In this document: one piece after another, positions 17,997-26,096 of the stretch
Position numbering within the stretch: the stretch's first letter is position 1
Layout of the letters: every line of letters starts with the position of its first letter
Assembly (NCBI RefSeq): GCF_000817735.3
Contig: NZ_JTJC03000003.1
Span: 124,001-188,000, forward strand
From: Scytonema millei VB511283
GTDB taxonomy: Bacteria; Cyanobacteriota; Cyanobacteriia; Cyanobacteriales; Chroococcidiopsidaceae
DNA length: 64,000 nucleotides
Direction: 5' to 3'
Program-made: the position numbers and the translations under genes
The notes under the pieces: generated by a model
What the model saw: the letters and a program-made list of their open reading frames with translations, nothing else
Database searches by the model: none
Told to the model about the DNA's origin: nothing

Positions 17997-18210
17997 GTAT
18001 AGCAGCGAATTCTATTCGCCCAAACTCTTAACATTATTTACCGATCGCCAGCCACTCCAAAGTAGAGACAATCTGGCATTCATTATTCAAAATAGTGAAG
18101 GTGAACCAAGAAGTAGGGAACAAAATCAAGTCACAATTGGCAATTTGCAATAAAATCCTAAACCCTAAAACCTACACATCACGCATTACGGATAACTGAT
18201 AACTGACTCC

Positions 18211-18279
18211 TGTACGGGCGGGGATGAAACGACGATTATGGCTAAAGCTTTGAATCTGCTGGCTAAACCCGCCCCTACA
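18211..18279. repeat. CGGGCGGGTTT/AAACCCGCCCC dispersed element, copy 3
   Basis: TGTACGGGCGGGG begins the element and TAAACCCGCCCCTACAA ends it. The interior (GCTAAAGCTTTGAATCTGCT) closely matches the interior of the copy at 22969. Confidence 0.9.
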
Positions 18280-18286
18280 ACAACTT

Positions 18287-18316
18287 TGTACAGACGTTAC
18301 ATGTAACGTCTGTACA
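18287..18316. repeat. 30-bp perfect palindrome, TGTACAGACGTTACA half-site
   Basis: Each 15-base half is the exact reverse complement of the other. A diverged copy with two arm mismatches lies at 55360-55389. It could be a mobile palindromic element or a dyad site. Confidence 0.9.
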
Positions 18317-18342
18317 CTGATAACTGATAACCGATAACTGAT

Positions 18343-19653
18343 ATGTTAGATCTGATTAGCTCGGGGTTGGTTGGTTTTTGGCTAGGTGTAGCAGGGATAC
18401 ACCCTGAAGCATCAGCAGCATGGGAATTATTAGCGCTACAAACTGCTCCGGCACTAGTGCTGAACTCAGCACCGGATGGCTTGGCGACGACAACCTTGCA
18501 GCAGTATTTACAAGGGTTGAAAACCAAAGGAATAGCCAGCCCCGAGCAGGGAATTTGGATACAGTCGGGACCATTACTACTGAGTGAAAATAACGGTCGA
18601 GTTCCCTTACCGGCTGCCTCGCTGACAAAAATAGCTACATCCCTAGCTGCTTTAAAAACTTGGCGACCAAATCACCGCTTCCAAACGCTGATTAGTGCCA
18701 CAGGACCAATTCAAAAAGGAGTTTTAGAGGGAGATTTAATCGTTACAGGCGGAGGAGATCCGCTTTTTGTTTGGGAAGAAGCAATCGCCTTGGGTAACAG
18801 TCTGAATCGATTGGGAATTTCTCGCGTTAGGGGCAATTTGGTAGTGACTGGTAACTTTGCCATGAACTATCAAGCCGATCCCCTCAAGGCTGGAGAACTG
18901 CTCAAACAAGGACTGGATGCCTCTACCTGGAAAGCTGCTGCTAAAATGCAATACTCCACCTTATCCCCAGGTACGCCAAAACCGCGTGTTGCGATCGCCG
19001 GAACCGTACAAGTCGCGGCGATCGCCAATCCCAAGCAAATCTTATTACTACGTCATCATTCTTTATCTTTGGCAGAAATTCTGAAGGAAATGAATGTTTA
19101 CAGTAATAACGAAATGGCGCAAATGCTAGGACAAATGTTAGGTGGAGCGCCAAGCGTGCGCCAAATCGCTGCAACAACCACAGGAGTGCCAGACTCAGAA
19201 ATTTTGCTGGGTAATACTTCTGGACTAGGGATGGAAAATCAGATTTCTCCCAGGGCAGCTTGTGCGATGTTTATGGCAGTACAACGAGAATTACTTCCCT
19301 ATAAGCTGAGCGTTGCCGACTTGTTCCCCGTGTCGGGACGCGATCGCCGAGGTACGCTAGAGCTACGCCACATTCCTGCGGGTGCTGTCGTCAAAACCGG
19401 AACCTTGAACGAAGTCAGCGCCTTAGCAGGAGTTTTGCCCACCCGCGATCGCGGTTTAGTTTGGTTTGTCATTATCAATAGAGGATGGCAGCTTGAAAGC
19501 CTGCGCGCAGGACAAGACAAATTCCTACAAAATCTCCTCCATAAATGGCACGCCTCCCCCGTCATTCCTACCGCGATCGCTCCCCACGCGATCGGCGCTA
19601 CCCCTACTCCCCTGGGTGCAGCAAGTCGAAATGAGATTCTGTACAAGGGATAA
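18343..19653 (+). CDS. dacB: D-alanyl-D-alanine carboxypeptidase/endopeptidase, PBP4 type
   Basis: This 436-residue serine peptidase of family S13 trims peptidoglycan peptides in the periplasm. The catalytic triad motifs are SLTK (Ser93, Lys96), SNNE (about residue 253) and KTG (Lys351). The N-terminal hydrophobic stretch (LISSGLVGFWLGVAGIHPEA) probably acts as a signal or anchor. The start codon lies at the very end of a TAACTGA repeat array, so no normal Shine-Dalgarno is present. The C-terminus carries a short Ala/Thr/Pro-rich tail. Confidence 0.93.
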   Translation: MLDLISSGLVGFWLGVAGIHPEASAAWELLALQTAPALVLNSAPDGLATTTLQQYLQGLKTKGIASPEQGIWIQSGPLLLSENNGRVPLPAASLTKIATSLAALKTWRPNHRFQTLISATGPIQKGVLEGDLIVTGGGDPLFVWEEAIALGNSLNRLGISRVRGNLVVTGNFAMNYQADPLKAGELLKQGLDASTWKAAAKMQYSTLSPGTPKPRVAIAGTVQVAAIANPKQILLLRHHSLSLAEILKEMNVYSNNEMAQMLGQMLGGAPSVRQIAATTTGVPDSEILLGNTSGLGMENQISPRAACAMFMAVQRELLPYKLSVADLFPVSGRDRRGTLELRHIPAGAVVKTGTLNEVSALAGVLPTRDRGLVWFVIINRGWQLESLRAGQDKFLQNLLHKWHASPVIPTAIAPHAIGATPTPLGAASRNEILYKG

Positions 19654-20053
19654 CAGTTATCAGTTATCAGTTGTCAGTTATCAGTTAACAGGGAACAGAA
19701 GAGAGCTGGGGAAACTGGGAGAGCTGAAGGAGATAAGGGAGACAAGGGAGACAAGGAAGAATAATTACTGTCAACCGTCAACTGTCAACCGTCAACTGTC
19801 AACCAACAACTGTCAACCAACAACAAATGACCAATGACCAATTCAACAATCAACTTTTGTAACCAATTCAGCTTGATATTGTTTTAAATTTGCAAACAAA
19901 CCTTAATTTTATGTAATTCTGCTTTAGGATCGGCTTGAGTACAGGTGAGAGGTAAGAGAGCTGAGGAAGCTGGGGGAGCAAGACAATTCACGCACCACAC
20001 ACCACGCACCACTGATAACTGATAACTGATAACTGACAACCGATCGCTAGACA
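19654..20053. repeat. Repeat-rich region before the hybrid regulator
   Basis: Nearly the whole 400-bp gap is heptamer arrays: CAGTTAT, GGGAGAC/AAGGGAG, GTCAACC/GTCAACT, ACCAATG, and again ACTGATA near 20010-20040. A short unique AT-rich part at about 19855-19935 may carry the promoter. Confidence 0.85.
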
Positions 20054-22408
20054 ATGCGCATTTTAGTCGTAGAGGATGACGAGTTTATCGCTAATGCCCT
20101 AGATCTGGTGCTATCCGAGCAAAATTATGCTGTAGAAATAGCAGCCGATGGCGAATCAGGGTGGGAACTAGTTCAAGCTTACGAATATGACCTGATCCTG
20201 TTAGATGTCATGCTGCCAAAGTTGGACGGAATTGAGCTTTGCCGTCGCGTGCGATCGCAGGGTTACAAAATGCCAATTTTGTTGCTGACCGGACGAGATA
20301 GCAGTCATGATAAGGCAATCGGGTTAGATGCTGGTGCAGATGATTATCTTGTCAAACCCTTCGATCAAGAAGAATTATTTGCCCGCGTGCGAGCTTTATT
20401 GCGGCGTGGAAATACGAGTGTTTCCCCAGTATTAGAGTGGGGAGAGCTACGACTCGATCCGAGCAGCTGCGAAGTGACTTATAGCGGGCGATCGCTACAA
20501 TTGACTCCCAAAGAGTACGCCTTGCTAGAACTGTTTTTACGGAACAATCGCCGGGTTTTCAGTTGCAGCGCCATCTTGGATCGTGTTTGGTCGTTTGATA
20601 AAACTCCAGGGGAAGAAGCCGTAAGGACGCAAATTAAAGGACTGCGGCAGAAATTAAAAGCGGTTGGCGCACCCGCAGATTTAATTGAAACCGTCTACGG
20701 GATCGGCTATCGTCTCAAGTTGCCATCGGTCAATAAACTCACACTACCATCATCTGAAGAGCCAAGCGAGCAGACGCGACAACAAACTCTTACAGCTCTA
20801 GCAGGAGTATGGGAGCGATTTCAGGGGAGGGTAAACGAGCAAGTAACGCTATTAGAACAAGCTACCACTCAAATTTTGCCCGCTCAACTGACAGTAGAGC
20901 AACGTCATCATGCAGAACAAGCTGCTCACACTTTAGCAGGTTCTTTAGGTACTTTTGGTTTTGCTGCAGGTTCGCAACTGGCACGGAAAATCGAACGTAG
21001 TTTGCGAGCCAAAAAGTCGATGAGTCAAACAGAAACAAAGCATTTGCGAGAACTTGTAGCGGCTTTACGCCGCTCGATAGAACTAACTCCTCCCGAACTG
21101 ACAACACCTGTCACAGTTAAACAAGAGTTGCCGCAATTATTAATCTTCAATAGCGATCGCCATTTAGCAGAGCCATTGATCGCAGAAGCAGGAGTGTGGG
21201 GCATTCAAGCAGAAATAGCCACTCAACTAGAAACAGCTAGGAAAGCGATCGCTTTATCGCCACCCCAAGTCGTATTGCTCGATCTTGATGGCAATACAGC
21301 AGACAGCTTAGCACTCCTAGTCGAACTCAAACATCGCTATCCCTCCTTGCCCGTTCTCGTCCATAGCAATCAAGATAATTTGATGACGCGACTAGAAGTC
21401 GCCCGTTGTGGCGGACACGCCTTTTTACCCAAGCCCGTACCGCCAGCCAAAGTTTTACAGGCAGTCACCCAATTGCTACCCAAGGAAGCGACAGCAGCTA
21501 AGGTGATGGTAGTGGATGACGACCCCCAGATCCTTGCTACCCTACGCAGCCTGCTGGAACCGTGGGGCTTGAGGACGATTTGTATCGAAGATCCCCGCCG
21601 TTTTTGGGAAACTTTAGAAGCCTCAGCCCCAGATTTACTCATTTTAGATATTAATATGCCCCATCTCAGCGGCTTGGAGTTGTGTCAGATCGTGCGCCAA
21701 GATTCGCACTGGTGCGGATTGCCAATTTTATTTCTGACTGCCTACAGCGATGCCAATACGGTAAATCAAGTATTTGCAGTTGGGGCGGATGATTTTGTCA
21801 GCAAGCCGATTGTAGGACCGGAACTCGTAAACCGAATTATGAATCGGCTCGACCGGATCGAACTTTTGCGTAACTTAGCAGAAATTGACTCGCTGACGGG
21901 AGTTGCCAATCGCCATAAATCTACTCAAGACTTGGAACGCCTGCTAAATCTAGCAAAGCGCCATCATCAACCCTTCTGTTTGGCAGTTTTAGATATCGAT
22001 CGCTTCAAGCTAGTCAACGATACCTGCGGTCATGCAGTGGGCGATACGGTGTTACGTCAGTTGGGACAGTGGTTACTGCATTCGTTGCGTCGAGAAGATA
22101 TAGTAGCTCGTTGGGGTGGTGAAGAATTCGTCTGCGGTTTGTACGGCATGACTAGCCAAGATGGAGTACAGCGATTGACAGACATCTCGATCGGTTGGCA
22201 GCAACAGCAGTCTACACACCCTCAATGCAACATACCCATCACCTTTAGTGTTGGAATCGTCCATTACCCACAACACGGTGCAGATCTAGAAAGTTTGTAT
22301 CGCGCAGCAGATAAAGCCCTTTATCGTGCCAAGAAAAACGGGCGCGGGCGTGTGGTTGCATTTAAGGAGACAGGGAGCAGCGACCAGTTATCAGTGGCTA
22401 GTGATTAG
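20054..22408 (+). CDS. Multi-domain response regulator: REC-OmpR-HPt-REC-REC-GGDEF
   Basis: The 784-residue protein joins a receiver (Asp51 in LLDVMLPKLDG), an OmpR/PhoB winged helix (about 125-225), an HPt-like domain (His292 in HTLAGSLGTFGFA), a second receiver (near 410, LLDLDGN), a third receiver (Asp532 in ILDINMPHLSG) and a diguanylate cyclase with GGEEF at residues 688-692. It could bind DNA, relay phosphate and make cyclic di-GMP; only the motifs are seen. The last dozen residues (SSDQLSVASD) are encoded by repeat DNA. A CheY-like gene follows after 71 bp. Confidence 0.92.
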   Translation: MRILVVEDDEFIANALDLVLSEQNYAVEIAADGESGWELVQAYEYDLILLDVMLPKLDGIELCRRVRSQGYKMPILLLTGRDSSHDKAIGLDAGADDYLVKPFDQEELFARVRALLRRGNTSVSPVLEWGELRLDPSSCEVTYSGRSLQLTPKEYALLELFLRNNRRVFSCSAILDRVWSFDKTPGEEAVRTQIKGLRQKLKAVGAPADLIETVYGIGYRLKLPSVNKLTLPSSEEPSEQTRQQTLTALAGVWERFQGRVNEQVTLLEQATTQILPAQLTVEQRHHAEQAAHTLAGSLGTFGFAAGSQLARKIERSLRAKKSMSQTETKHLRELVAALRRSIELTPPELTTPVTVKQELPQLLIFNSDRHLAEPLIAEAGVWGIQAEIATQLETARKAIALSPPQVVLLDLDGNTADSLALLVELKHRYPSLPVLVHSNQDNLMTRLEVARCGGHAFLPKPVPPAKVLQAVTQLLPKEATAAKVMVVDDDPQILATLRSLLEPWGLRTICIEDPRRFWETLEASAPDLLILDINMPHLSGLELCQIVRQDSHWCGLPILFLTAYSDANTVNQVFAVGADDFVSKPIVGPELVNRIMNRLDRIELLRNLAEIDSLTGVANRHKSTQDLERLLNLAKRHHQPFCLAVLDIDRFKLVNDTCGHAVGDTVLRQLGQWLLHSLRREDIVARWGGEEFVCGLYGMTSQDGVQRLTDISIGWQQQQSTHPQCNIPITFSVGIVHYPQHGADLESLYRAADKALYRAKKNGRGRVVAFKETGSSDQLSVASD

Positions 22409-22478
22409 TGGCTAGTGACTAGAAAAGAGCCTAGCCATTAGCCACCAGCTACCAGCCACCAGCCACTCACCAATGACC
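22372..22478. repeat. Heptamer arrays spanning the end of the regulator and the next start
   Basis: Units of GGGAGCA, CAGTTAT, GTGGCTA and ACCAATG begin inside the coding sequence of the GGDEF protein and end in the start codon of the CheY-like gene. Confidence 0.85.
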
Positions 22479-22479
22479 A

Positions 22480-22857
22480 ATGACAGCCAAACGCATATTA
22501 GTAGTTGACAACGAACCATATATCCAAGAGGTTGCCCAAATTTGTTTGGAGATGGTAGCGGGTTGGCAAGTTAGCACGGCTAGTTCTGGTAGCGAGTGTT
22601 TGATCAAAGCCGCAGCCGAACAACCCGATGCTATCCTCCTTGATGTCATGATGCCTGAGATGGATGGATTAACAACTTATAAAGAGTTGCAGGCAAACCA
22701 AGCAACAAAACATATTCCCGTAATTTTCTTAACTGCCAAGGTACAACCAGCCGATCGCCGCCGCTACGCTCAGTTAGGTATGAAAGATGCGATCGCCAAA
22801 CCCTTCGACCCTCTTCAGCTAGCCTCTCAAGTCGCGACTACTTTAGGCTGGAATTAA
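22480..22857 (+). CDS. CheY-like single-domain response regulator
   Basis: The 125-residue protein is a lone receiver. The acidic pair follows ILVVD (DNE), the phospho-acceptor Asp is in ILLDVMMPEMDG (about residue 54), the Thr is in VIFLTAK and the Lys in IAKPFDP. No output domain exists, so it acts by protein contact or phosphotransfer, perhaps with the large regulator just upstream. The ATG is the last unit of an ACCAATG heptamer array, so the repeat itself supplies the start. Confidence 0.92.
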   Translation: MTAKRILVVDNEPYIQEVAQICLEMVAGWQVSTASSGSECLIKAAAEQPDAILLDVMMPEMDGLTTYKELQANQATKHIPVIFLTAKVQPADRRRYAQLGMKDAIAKPFDPLQLASQVATTLGWN

Positions 22858-22968
22858 GCTCTTACCAATTCGCCACTACTCCTCGATCGCTAATAACTGA
22901 TAACTGATAACTGACCACTGATAACTGATAACTGATAACTGATAACTGATAACTGACCACTGATAACT

Positions 22969-23036
22969 GTACGGGCGGGTTTGGAACGAAGATGATAGCT
23001 AAAGCCGTGAATCTGCTGACTAAACCCGCCCCTACG
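22969..23036. repeat. CGGGCGGGTTT/AAACCCGCCCC dispersed element, copy 4
   Basis: TGTACGGGCGGGTTTGG and TAAACCCGCCCCTACGA bound the element. The interior contains GCTAAAGCCGTGAATCTGCT, closely related to copy 3. Confidence 0.9.
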
Positions 23037-23054
23037 ACAACTGATAACTGTTTC

Positions 23055-23069
23055 CTCACAAGTTCCTCA
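23055..23069 (+). promoter_or_regulatory. Shared motif CTCACAAGTTCCTCA, site 1
   Basis: An exact 15-base match lies at 24219-24233, and both sit upstream of small genes of unknown function. The similarity continues loosely on the 3' side (TCA and CTTA at similar spacing). It may be an alternative-sigma promoter element or operator. Confidence 0.4.
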
Positions 23070-23271
23070 AATTGTCAGCTTATTCTAACAATAGAAGCAG
23101 ATCGGTTACCCTCAGACACGAGAAACCGAATTCTACTTGCCAGCACCCATCCTGTAAGAACAGATTTAACAAACTCATTCGCAATTTTTCACAATTTATA
23201 GATATTTCAGCAAGACCCAACAACTACCAAGCAAAAACTAACAACCAACAACTCATTTTGGAGACGTGCCT

Positions 23272-23526
23272 ATGAGTACGCGAGAAGAAGCAAGAGAGGC
23301 AATGACGCAGCAGCGCCAGCATGAGGAAAATTTACAGCAGTCTATGTTGCAGCGTACAGAAGCAGAGTTAGCCGAGTCTGGCGAGTCGGAAATTCAACAA
23401 ACAGCCAGAGAACTCATGACCGGACAAAGGCAACAAGAAGAACACCTCCAGGAGTCTATGTTAAGCCGTTCTGCCGCTGAGGTAGGTCTACCCACCCAAA
23501 CAGACCCATCTGTTCAAGCGCAATAG
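23272..23526 (+). CDS. Small protein with an internal duplication
   Basis: The 84-residue, highly charged and helical product contains two related units of about 27 residues: EAMTQQRQHEENLQQSMLQR and ELMTGQRQQEEHLQESMLSR. The ATG at 23272 has GGAG eight bases upstream; an in-frame GTG two codons earlier is less likely. There is no signal peptide or membrane segment. A second small gene follows 38 bp downstream with a strong Shine-Dalgarno, so the two probably form an operon. I do not recognise a characterised family. Confidence 0.75.
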   Translation: MSTREEAREAMTQQRQHEENLQQSMLQRTEAELAESGESEIQQTARELMTGQRQQEEHLQESMLSRSAAEVGLPTQTDPSVQAQ

Positions 23527-23564
23527 CTTGCTAGTGAATGTTAGTTGAATTAGGAGGAAAAAAT

Positions 23565-23753
23565 ATGTCGCTTAGTAGAACATCACGGCAAGTCGTACAG
23601 TTTGTCTGGAATGCTTTAGCACAACTGGTAACTTATTTAGGAGCTGCGGTTAAGCGAATTTTTGCTCCGAACGACGACCAGTATCCAAATACAGGAGTTC
23701 AGCCTTTTGAAGGTGATATTAACGATAAAAAACACCGTCCCAAAGCATGGTAA
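23565..23753 (+). CDS. Small protein of unknown function
   Basis: This 62-residue protein has an amphipathic to hydrophobic N-terminal half (VVQFVWNALAQLVTYLGAAV) that could lie on or in a membrane. The polar tail holds DDQYPNTGVQPFEGD and ends in KHRPKAW. The start ATG is preceded by a near-perfect Shine-Dalgarno (TAGGAGGAA), which supports expression. It is downstream of the duplicated small protein. Function unknown. Confidence 0.72.
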   Translation: MSLSRTSRQVVQFVWNALAQLVTYLGAAVKRIFAPNDDQYPNTGVQPFEGDINDKKHRPKAW

Positions 23754-23808
23754 ATGCAGAGATATTAAAGGTTAGAAATTAGGGGGTTAAGACTATAAAA
23801 CTAACCCT

Positions 23809-23877
23809 TGTACAGACGGGTTTTGCAGGAAGATTATTGTCACTAACCATCGAGACTTTACTAAACCCGCCCCTGCG
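23809..23877. repeat. CGGGCGGGTTT/AAACCCGCCCC dispersed element, copy 5
   Basis: The left end is slightly changed (TGTACAGACGGGTTTTG) and the right end is CTAAACCCGCCCCTGCG. It is the first of a near-tandem pair. Confidence 0.88.
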
Positions 23878-23888
23878 GTTTCTGACTA

Positions 23889-23958
23889 CTGTACGGGCGG
23901 GTTTTGCGTGAAGATTATTGCTGTCAACTATCAATTTTTTGCTAAACCCGCCCCTACG
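23889..23958. repeat. CGGGCGGGTTT/AAACCCGCCCC dispersed element, copy 6
   Basis: TGTACGGGCGGGTTTTGCG to CTAAACCCGCCCCTACGA. The interior AAGATTATTG is shared with copy 5, only 11 bp away. Confidence 0.9.
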
Positions 23959-24218
23959 ATAACTGATGCGATCGCCTAACGAATCTAGGTTTTTGTATGC
24001 AAAATAACAGACATACGTGCGGTTTTCATTATATTGTGTCAATCTATCTTTGGATAGAGAATCTCTTGACCAATGGTCGAGTTGAAGCAGAATGGTTGTG
24101 ATTATTTGCCATCGCTCAGCTAGAGTTAATTGCGCTACCACAATAGGAAAACTAGTTTACATCAGTTCATGTTTTTGTTAACAAACTTAACTATAAGCTT
24201 TAAAAAATTTTTATTTTC

Positions 24219-24233
24219 TCACAAGTTCCTCAT
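24219..24233 (+). promoter_or_regulatory. Shared motif CTCACAAGTTCCTCA, site 2
   Basis: Identical to the site at 23055-23069, here 70 bp upstream of the 115-residue protein gene. Confidence 0.4.
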
Positions 24234-24303
24234 ATTTATCACTTAGATTAAAACTACGACGATTTATGCAGATTTTAGAGATTGATAGATTGAGGTATAA
24301 AAA

Positions 24304-24651
24304 ATGACTAAAGCAGTCGTGAATGTAACATTACCAATGGTGGTAGAACAAATTGAAACTGCGTTAGAGGATTATCCCCACTACCCCTATCAAAAAGCTT
24401 TTGCAATTCCAGACTTACGCCAAAAATTGATTGCTTATATTTTAAGCAGAGTTGCTAACTCCTATACAGTTTTAGAAGAAGGAGAAAATTGCACTACTTT
24501 CGGAGATTGTAGTTCTTACCGAAAATTGCAGATCGAAAACTTAGCAAAGCAAGGAATACAAGAGATATTACAGCAATATTGGGAATGGATCGTTCATCAT
24601 ATTCCCTCAGAAACAGAATCTGGATTAGCACCTTCCCACTGGTTTGGTTAG
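24304..24651 (+). CDS. Conserved-looking small protein, unknown function
   Basis: The 115-residue soluble protein includes VNVTLPMVVEQIETALEDYP, RQKLIAYILSRVANSYTVLE and a C-terminal helix with the aromatic patch QQYWEWIVHH. The central arrangement faintly recalls late-competence ComFB-like proteins, but the match is weak and I do not assign it. There is no signal peptide. The start follows an AT-rich leader without a strong Shine-Dalgarno. It shares an upstream 15-bp motif with the small-protein operon 1 kb away, which suggests common control. Confidence 0.75.
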   Translation: MTKAVVNVTLPMVVEQIETALEDYPHYPYQKAFAIPDLRQKLIAYILSRVANSYTVLEEGENCTTFGDCSSYRKLQIENLAKQGIQEILQQYWEWIVHHIPSETESGLAPSHWFG

Positions 24652-24779
24652 ATCGAGTTCTGAATTCTAAATTTTGAATTTGGAATTGTGATGATATACC
24701 TCCGATAAATCTGCATAAATAGACTCAATCTTGCTTCTATTTTTCCTCAGTTCGTACACCTCCAACCCAAGCATCAGCC

Positions 24780-24941
24780 ATGTCTACACCAACTTGTCCT
24801 TGTTGTTCTCAAACATTACTACGGCATATCAGTGCTAAAGGCATTTATTGGTTTTGCCCCGCTTGCTATCAAGAAATGCCAACCTTAGTTACCGAGGTTC
24901 TCGCAAGACGAAATCGAGAATTAGTGACACTCAAAGTCTAA
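24780..24941 (+). CDS. 53-residue zinc-ribbon protein
   Basis: The frame MSTPTCPCCSQTLLRHIS...FCPACYQEMP encodes two CxxC pairs (CPCC and CPAC) about 20 residues apart, a compact zinc ribbon. A basic helix (LARRNRELVTL) follows. The small size and perfect metal-site spacing argue for a real gene despite the lack of a clear Shine-Dalgarno. It converges on the NYN-domain gene, whose stop is 25 bp away. Function unknown; it could bind nucleic acid or a protein partner. Confidence 0.65.
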   Translation: MSTPTCPCCSQTLLRHISAKGIYWFCPACYQEMPTLVTEVLARRNRELVTLKV

Positions 24942-24965
24942 TCGTCATCTCACCCGAGTTTAACT

Positions 24966-25598
24966 TTACTCAGAAGGAAATATTTTTTGAATCTGCTCTT
25001 TAATCCCAGCTAAATCGATGTAGAGATCGGCAACATTGATCAGACTATCACTAGTCATAGACCGAAGACTGACGACCTCTACACGTACACCTTGATAAGA
25101 AACTGCATCAACTGCATAGGCAAGATCTCCATTTCCACTAACTAAAACGGCTGTATTATAACAGCCAGCTAGGGTCATCATATCAACGGCTATTTCTACA
25201 TCTAACTTTGCTTTTTTAGAACCGTCAGGAAACTGAATTAAGTCTTTACTAATGACGCGATAACCATTGCGACGCATCCAAAGTAAGAAACCTTGTTGTT
25301 TATCGTTGATCGGATCGACACCCGTGTAGAAGAAAGCACGTAAGAGAGGGGCTTCTGCTGTTAACAGGCACAGCAGTTTAGTATAGTCTATTTCAATTCC
25401 TAGTTGTAAAGCAGCATAGAAGAGGCTAGAGCCATCGATAAAAATCGCGACTCGACCCCGACTGAAGGTATCTAATAGCTCACCGTTAGGGTGCGTATTA
25501 ACCTCCTCGTAGGGGTTGCTCTCTTTCTTCATCTGTCTTGTAAAGATTTTGCTGCGATCGAGAACTTCATTTTGTGCGATCTCTTGATAAAAAGTCAT
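24966..25598 (-). CDS. NYN-domain protein, LabA/DUF88 type
   Basis: The 210-residue protein has a PIN-like NYN fold. Conserved acidic residues are in VAIFIDGSSLFYAA (about 50-63), KAKLDVEIAVDMMTLA and AVLVSGNGDLAYAVDAV. This group includes LabA, linked to circadian output in Synechococcus elongatus, and nuclease-like proteins of unknown target. The N-terminal 45 residues are polar and probably disordered. It appears to be monocistronic. A role in RNA processing is plausible by family only. Confidence 0.85.
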   Translation of the reverse strand: MTFYQEIAQNEVLDRSKIFTRQMKKESNPYEEVNTHPNGELLDTFSRGRVAIFIDGSSLFYAALQLGIEIDYTKLLCLLTAEAPLLRAFFYTGVDPINDKQQGFLLWMRRNGYRVISKDLIQFPDGSKKAKLDVEIAVDMMTLAGCYNTAVLVSGNGDLAYAVDAVSYQGVRVEVVSLRSMTSDSLINVADLYIDLAGIKEQIQKIFPSE

Positions 25599-26096
25599 TG
25601 ATACCTCAGAATTTCGGAGATTGAGTTTGACTAGAACGATAGCAAAGTGAAAATGTAATAACTTACTTATACTAAAATTACCCGTACCGAACCAGCTATC
25701 CAGTACAGGCGTTGCTAATTTGGATTAAATTGTAACAAGTTAATCTGACTTGGTTAGCACGGTCATAATATATAAACACAAATGTAAGAGCGTAACTGTC
25801 TGGTAAAATTTACAGATTTTAAATCTAATCTGGAACTTTAACAATTAGCAGGCTTAATCCATTATCATTTAACACTCTTAGCTATTAGGTACATATAATT
25901 CAGAACGAATTGCTACATACGATACATAATCGATCGCTACAAGTGATACAAAATTAACAGTTAAGGATAAAAAACCGAACATTCCTATAAATAAAACAAT
26001 TTCTTTATTTCTTTATTCATAAATTAAAGTGACTTAATTTTTCTTAAGAATCAAGGCTGAGTTTGTTTTCAAAGGGAGCAGGGAGCAGATCGCCTT
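25599..26096. other. AT-rich intergenic region
   Basis: About 500 bp with no convincing frame or RNA gene. Most is unique AT-rich sequence, with one short GGGAGCA run near 26077. It probably carries the promoter of the NYN gene. Confidence 0.6.

Larger units (their letters stand above)
17891..18342. other. Intergenic region between pdhC and dacB
   Basis: No gene is visible. The region holds a TGCGACT/AGTCGCG short repeat, the pdhC terminator, a dispersed CGGGCGGG element, a 30-bp palindrome and TAACTGA heptamers ending at the dacB start codon. Confidence 0.8.
22858..23271. other. Intergenic region with repeats and a shared 15-bp motif
   Basis: TAACTGA heptamers fill 22888-22968. A dispersed element copy follows. 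CTCACAAGTTCCTCA at 23055-23069 recurs exactly at 24219-24233. The rest is unique AT-rich sequence leading to the small-protein operon. Confidence 0.75.
23754..24303. other. Intergenic region with two dispersed elements
   Basis: Two CGGGCGGGTTT elements lie side by side (23809-23958). The remainder to 24303 is AT-rich and contains a second copy of CTCACAAGTTCCTCA. A minus-strand frame at 23779-24141 is largely repeat-encoded and is not called as a gene. Confidence 0.7.

Noticed and set aside
23779-24141. Minus-strand 120-codon frame
   Set aside because: More than half is encoded by two copies of the dispersed CGGGCGGGTTT element (RRGGFSK appears twice). The N-terminal part has no recognised family. 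It is probably a by-product of the repeats, possibly a small gene with a repeat-extended tail.
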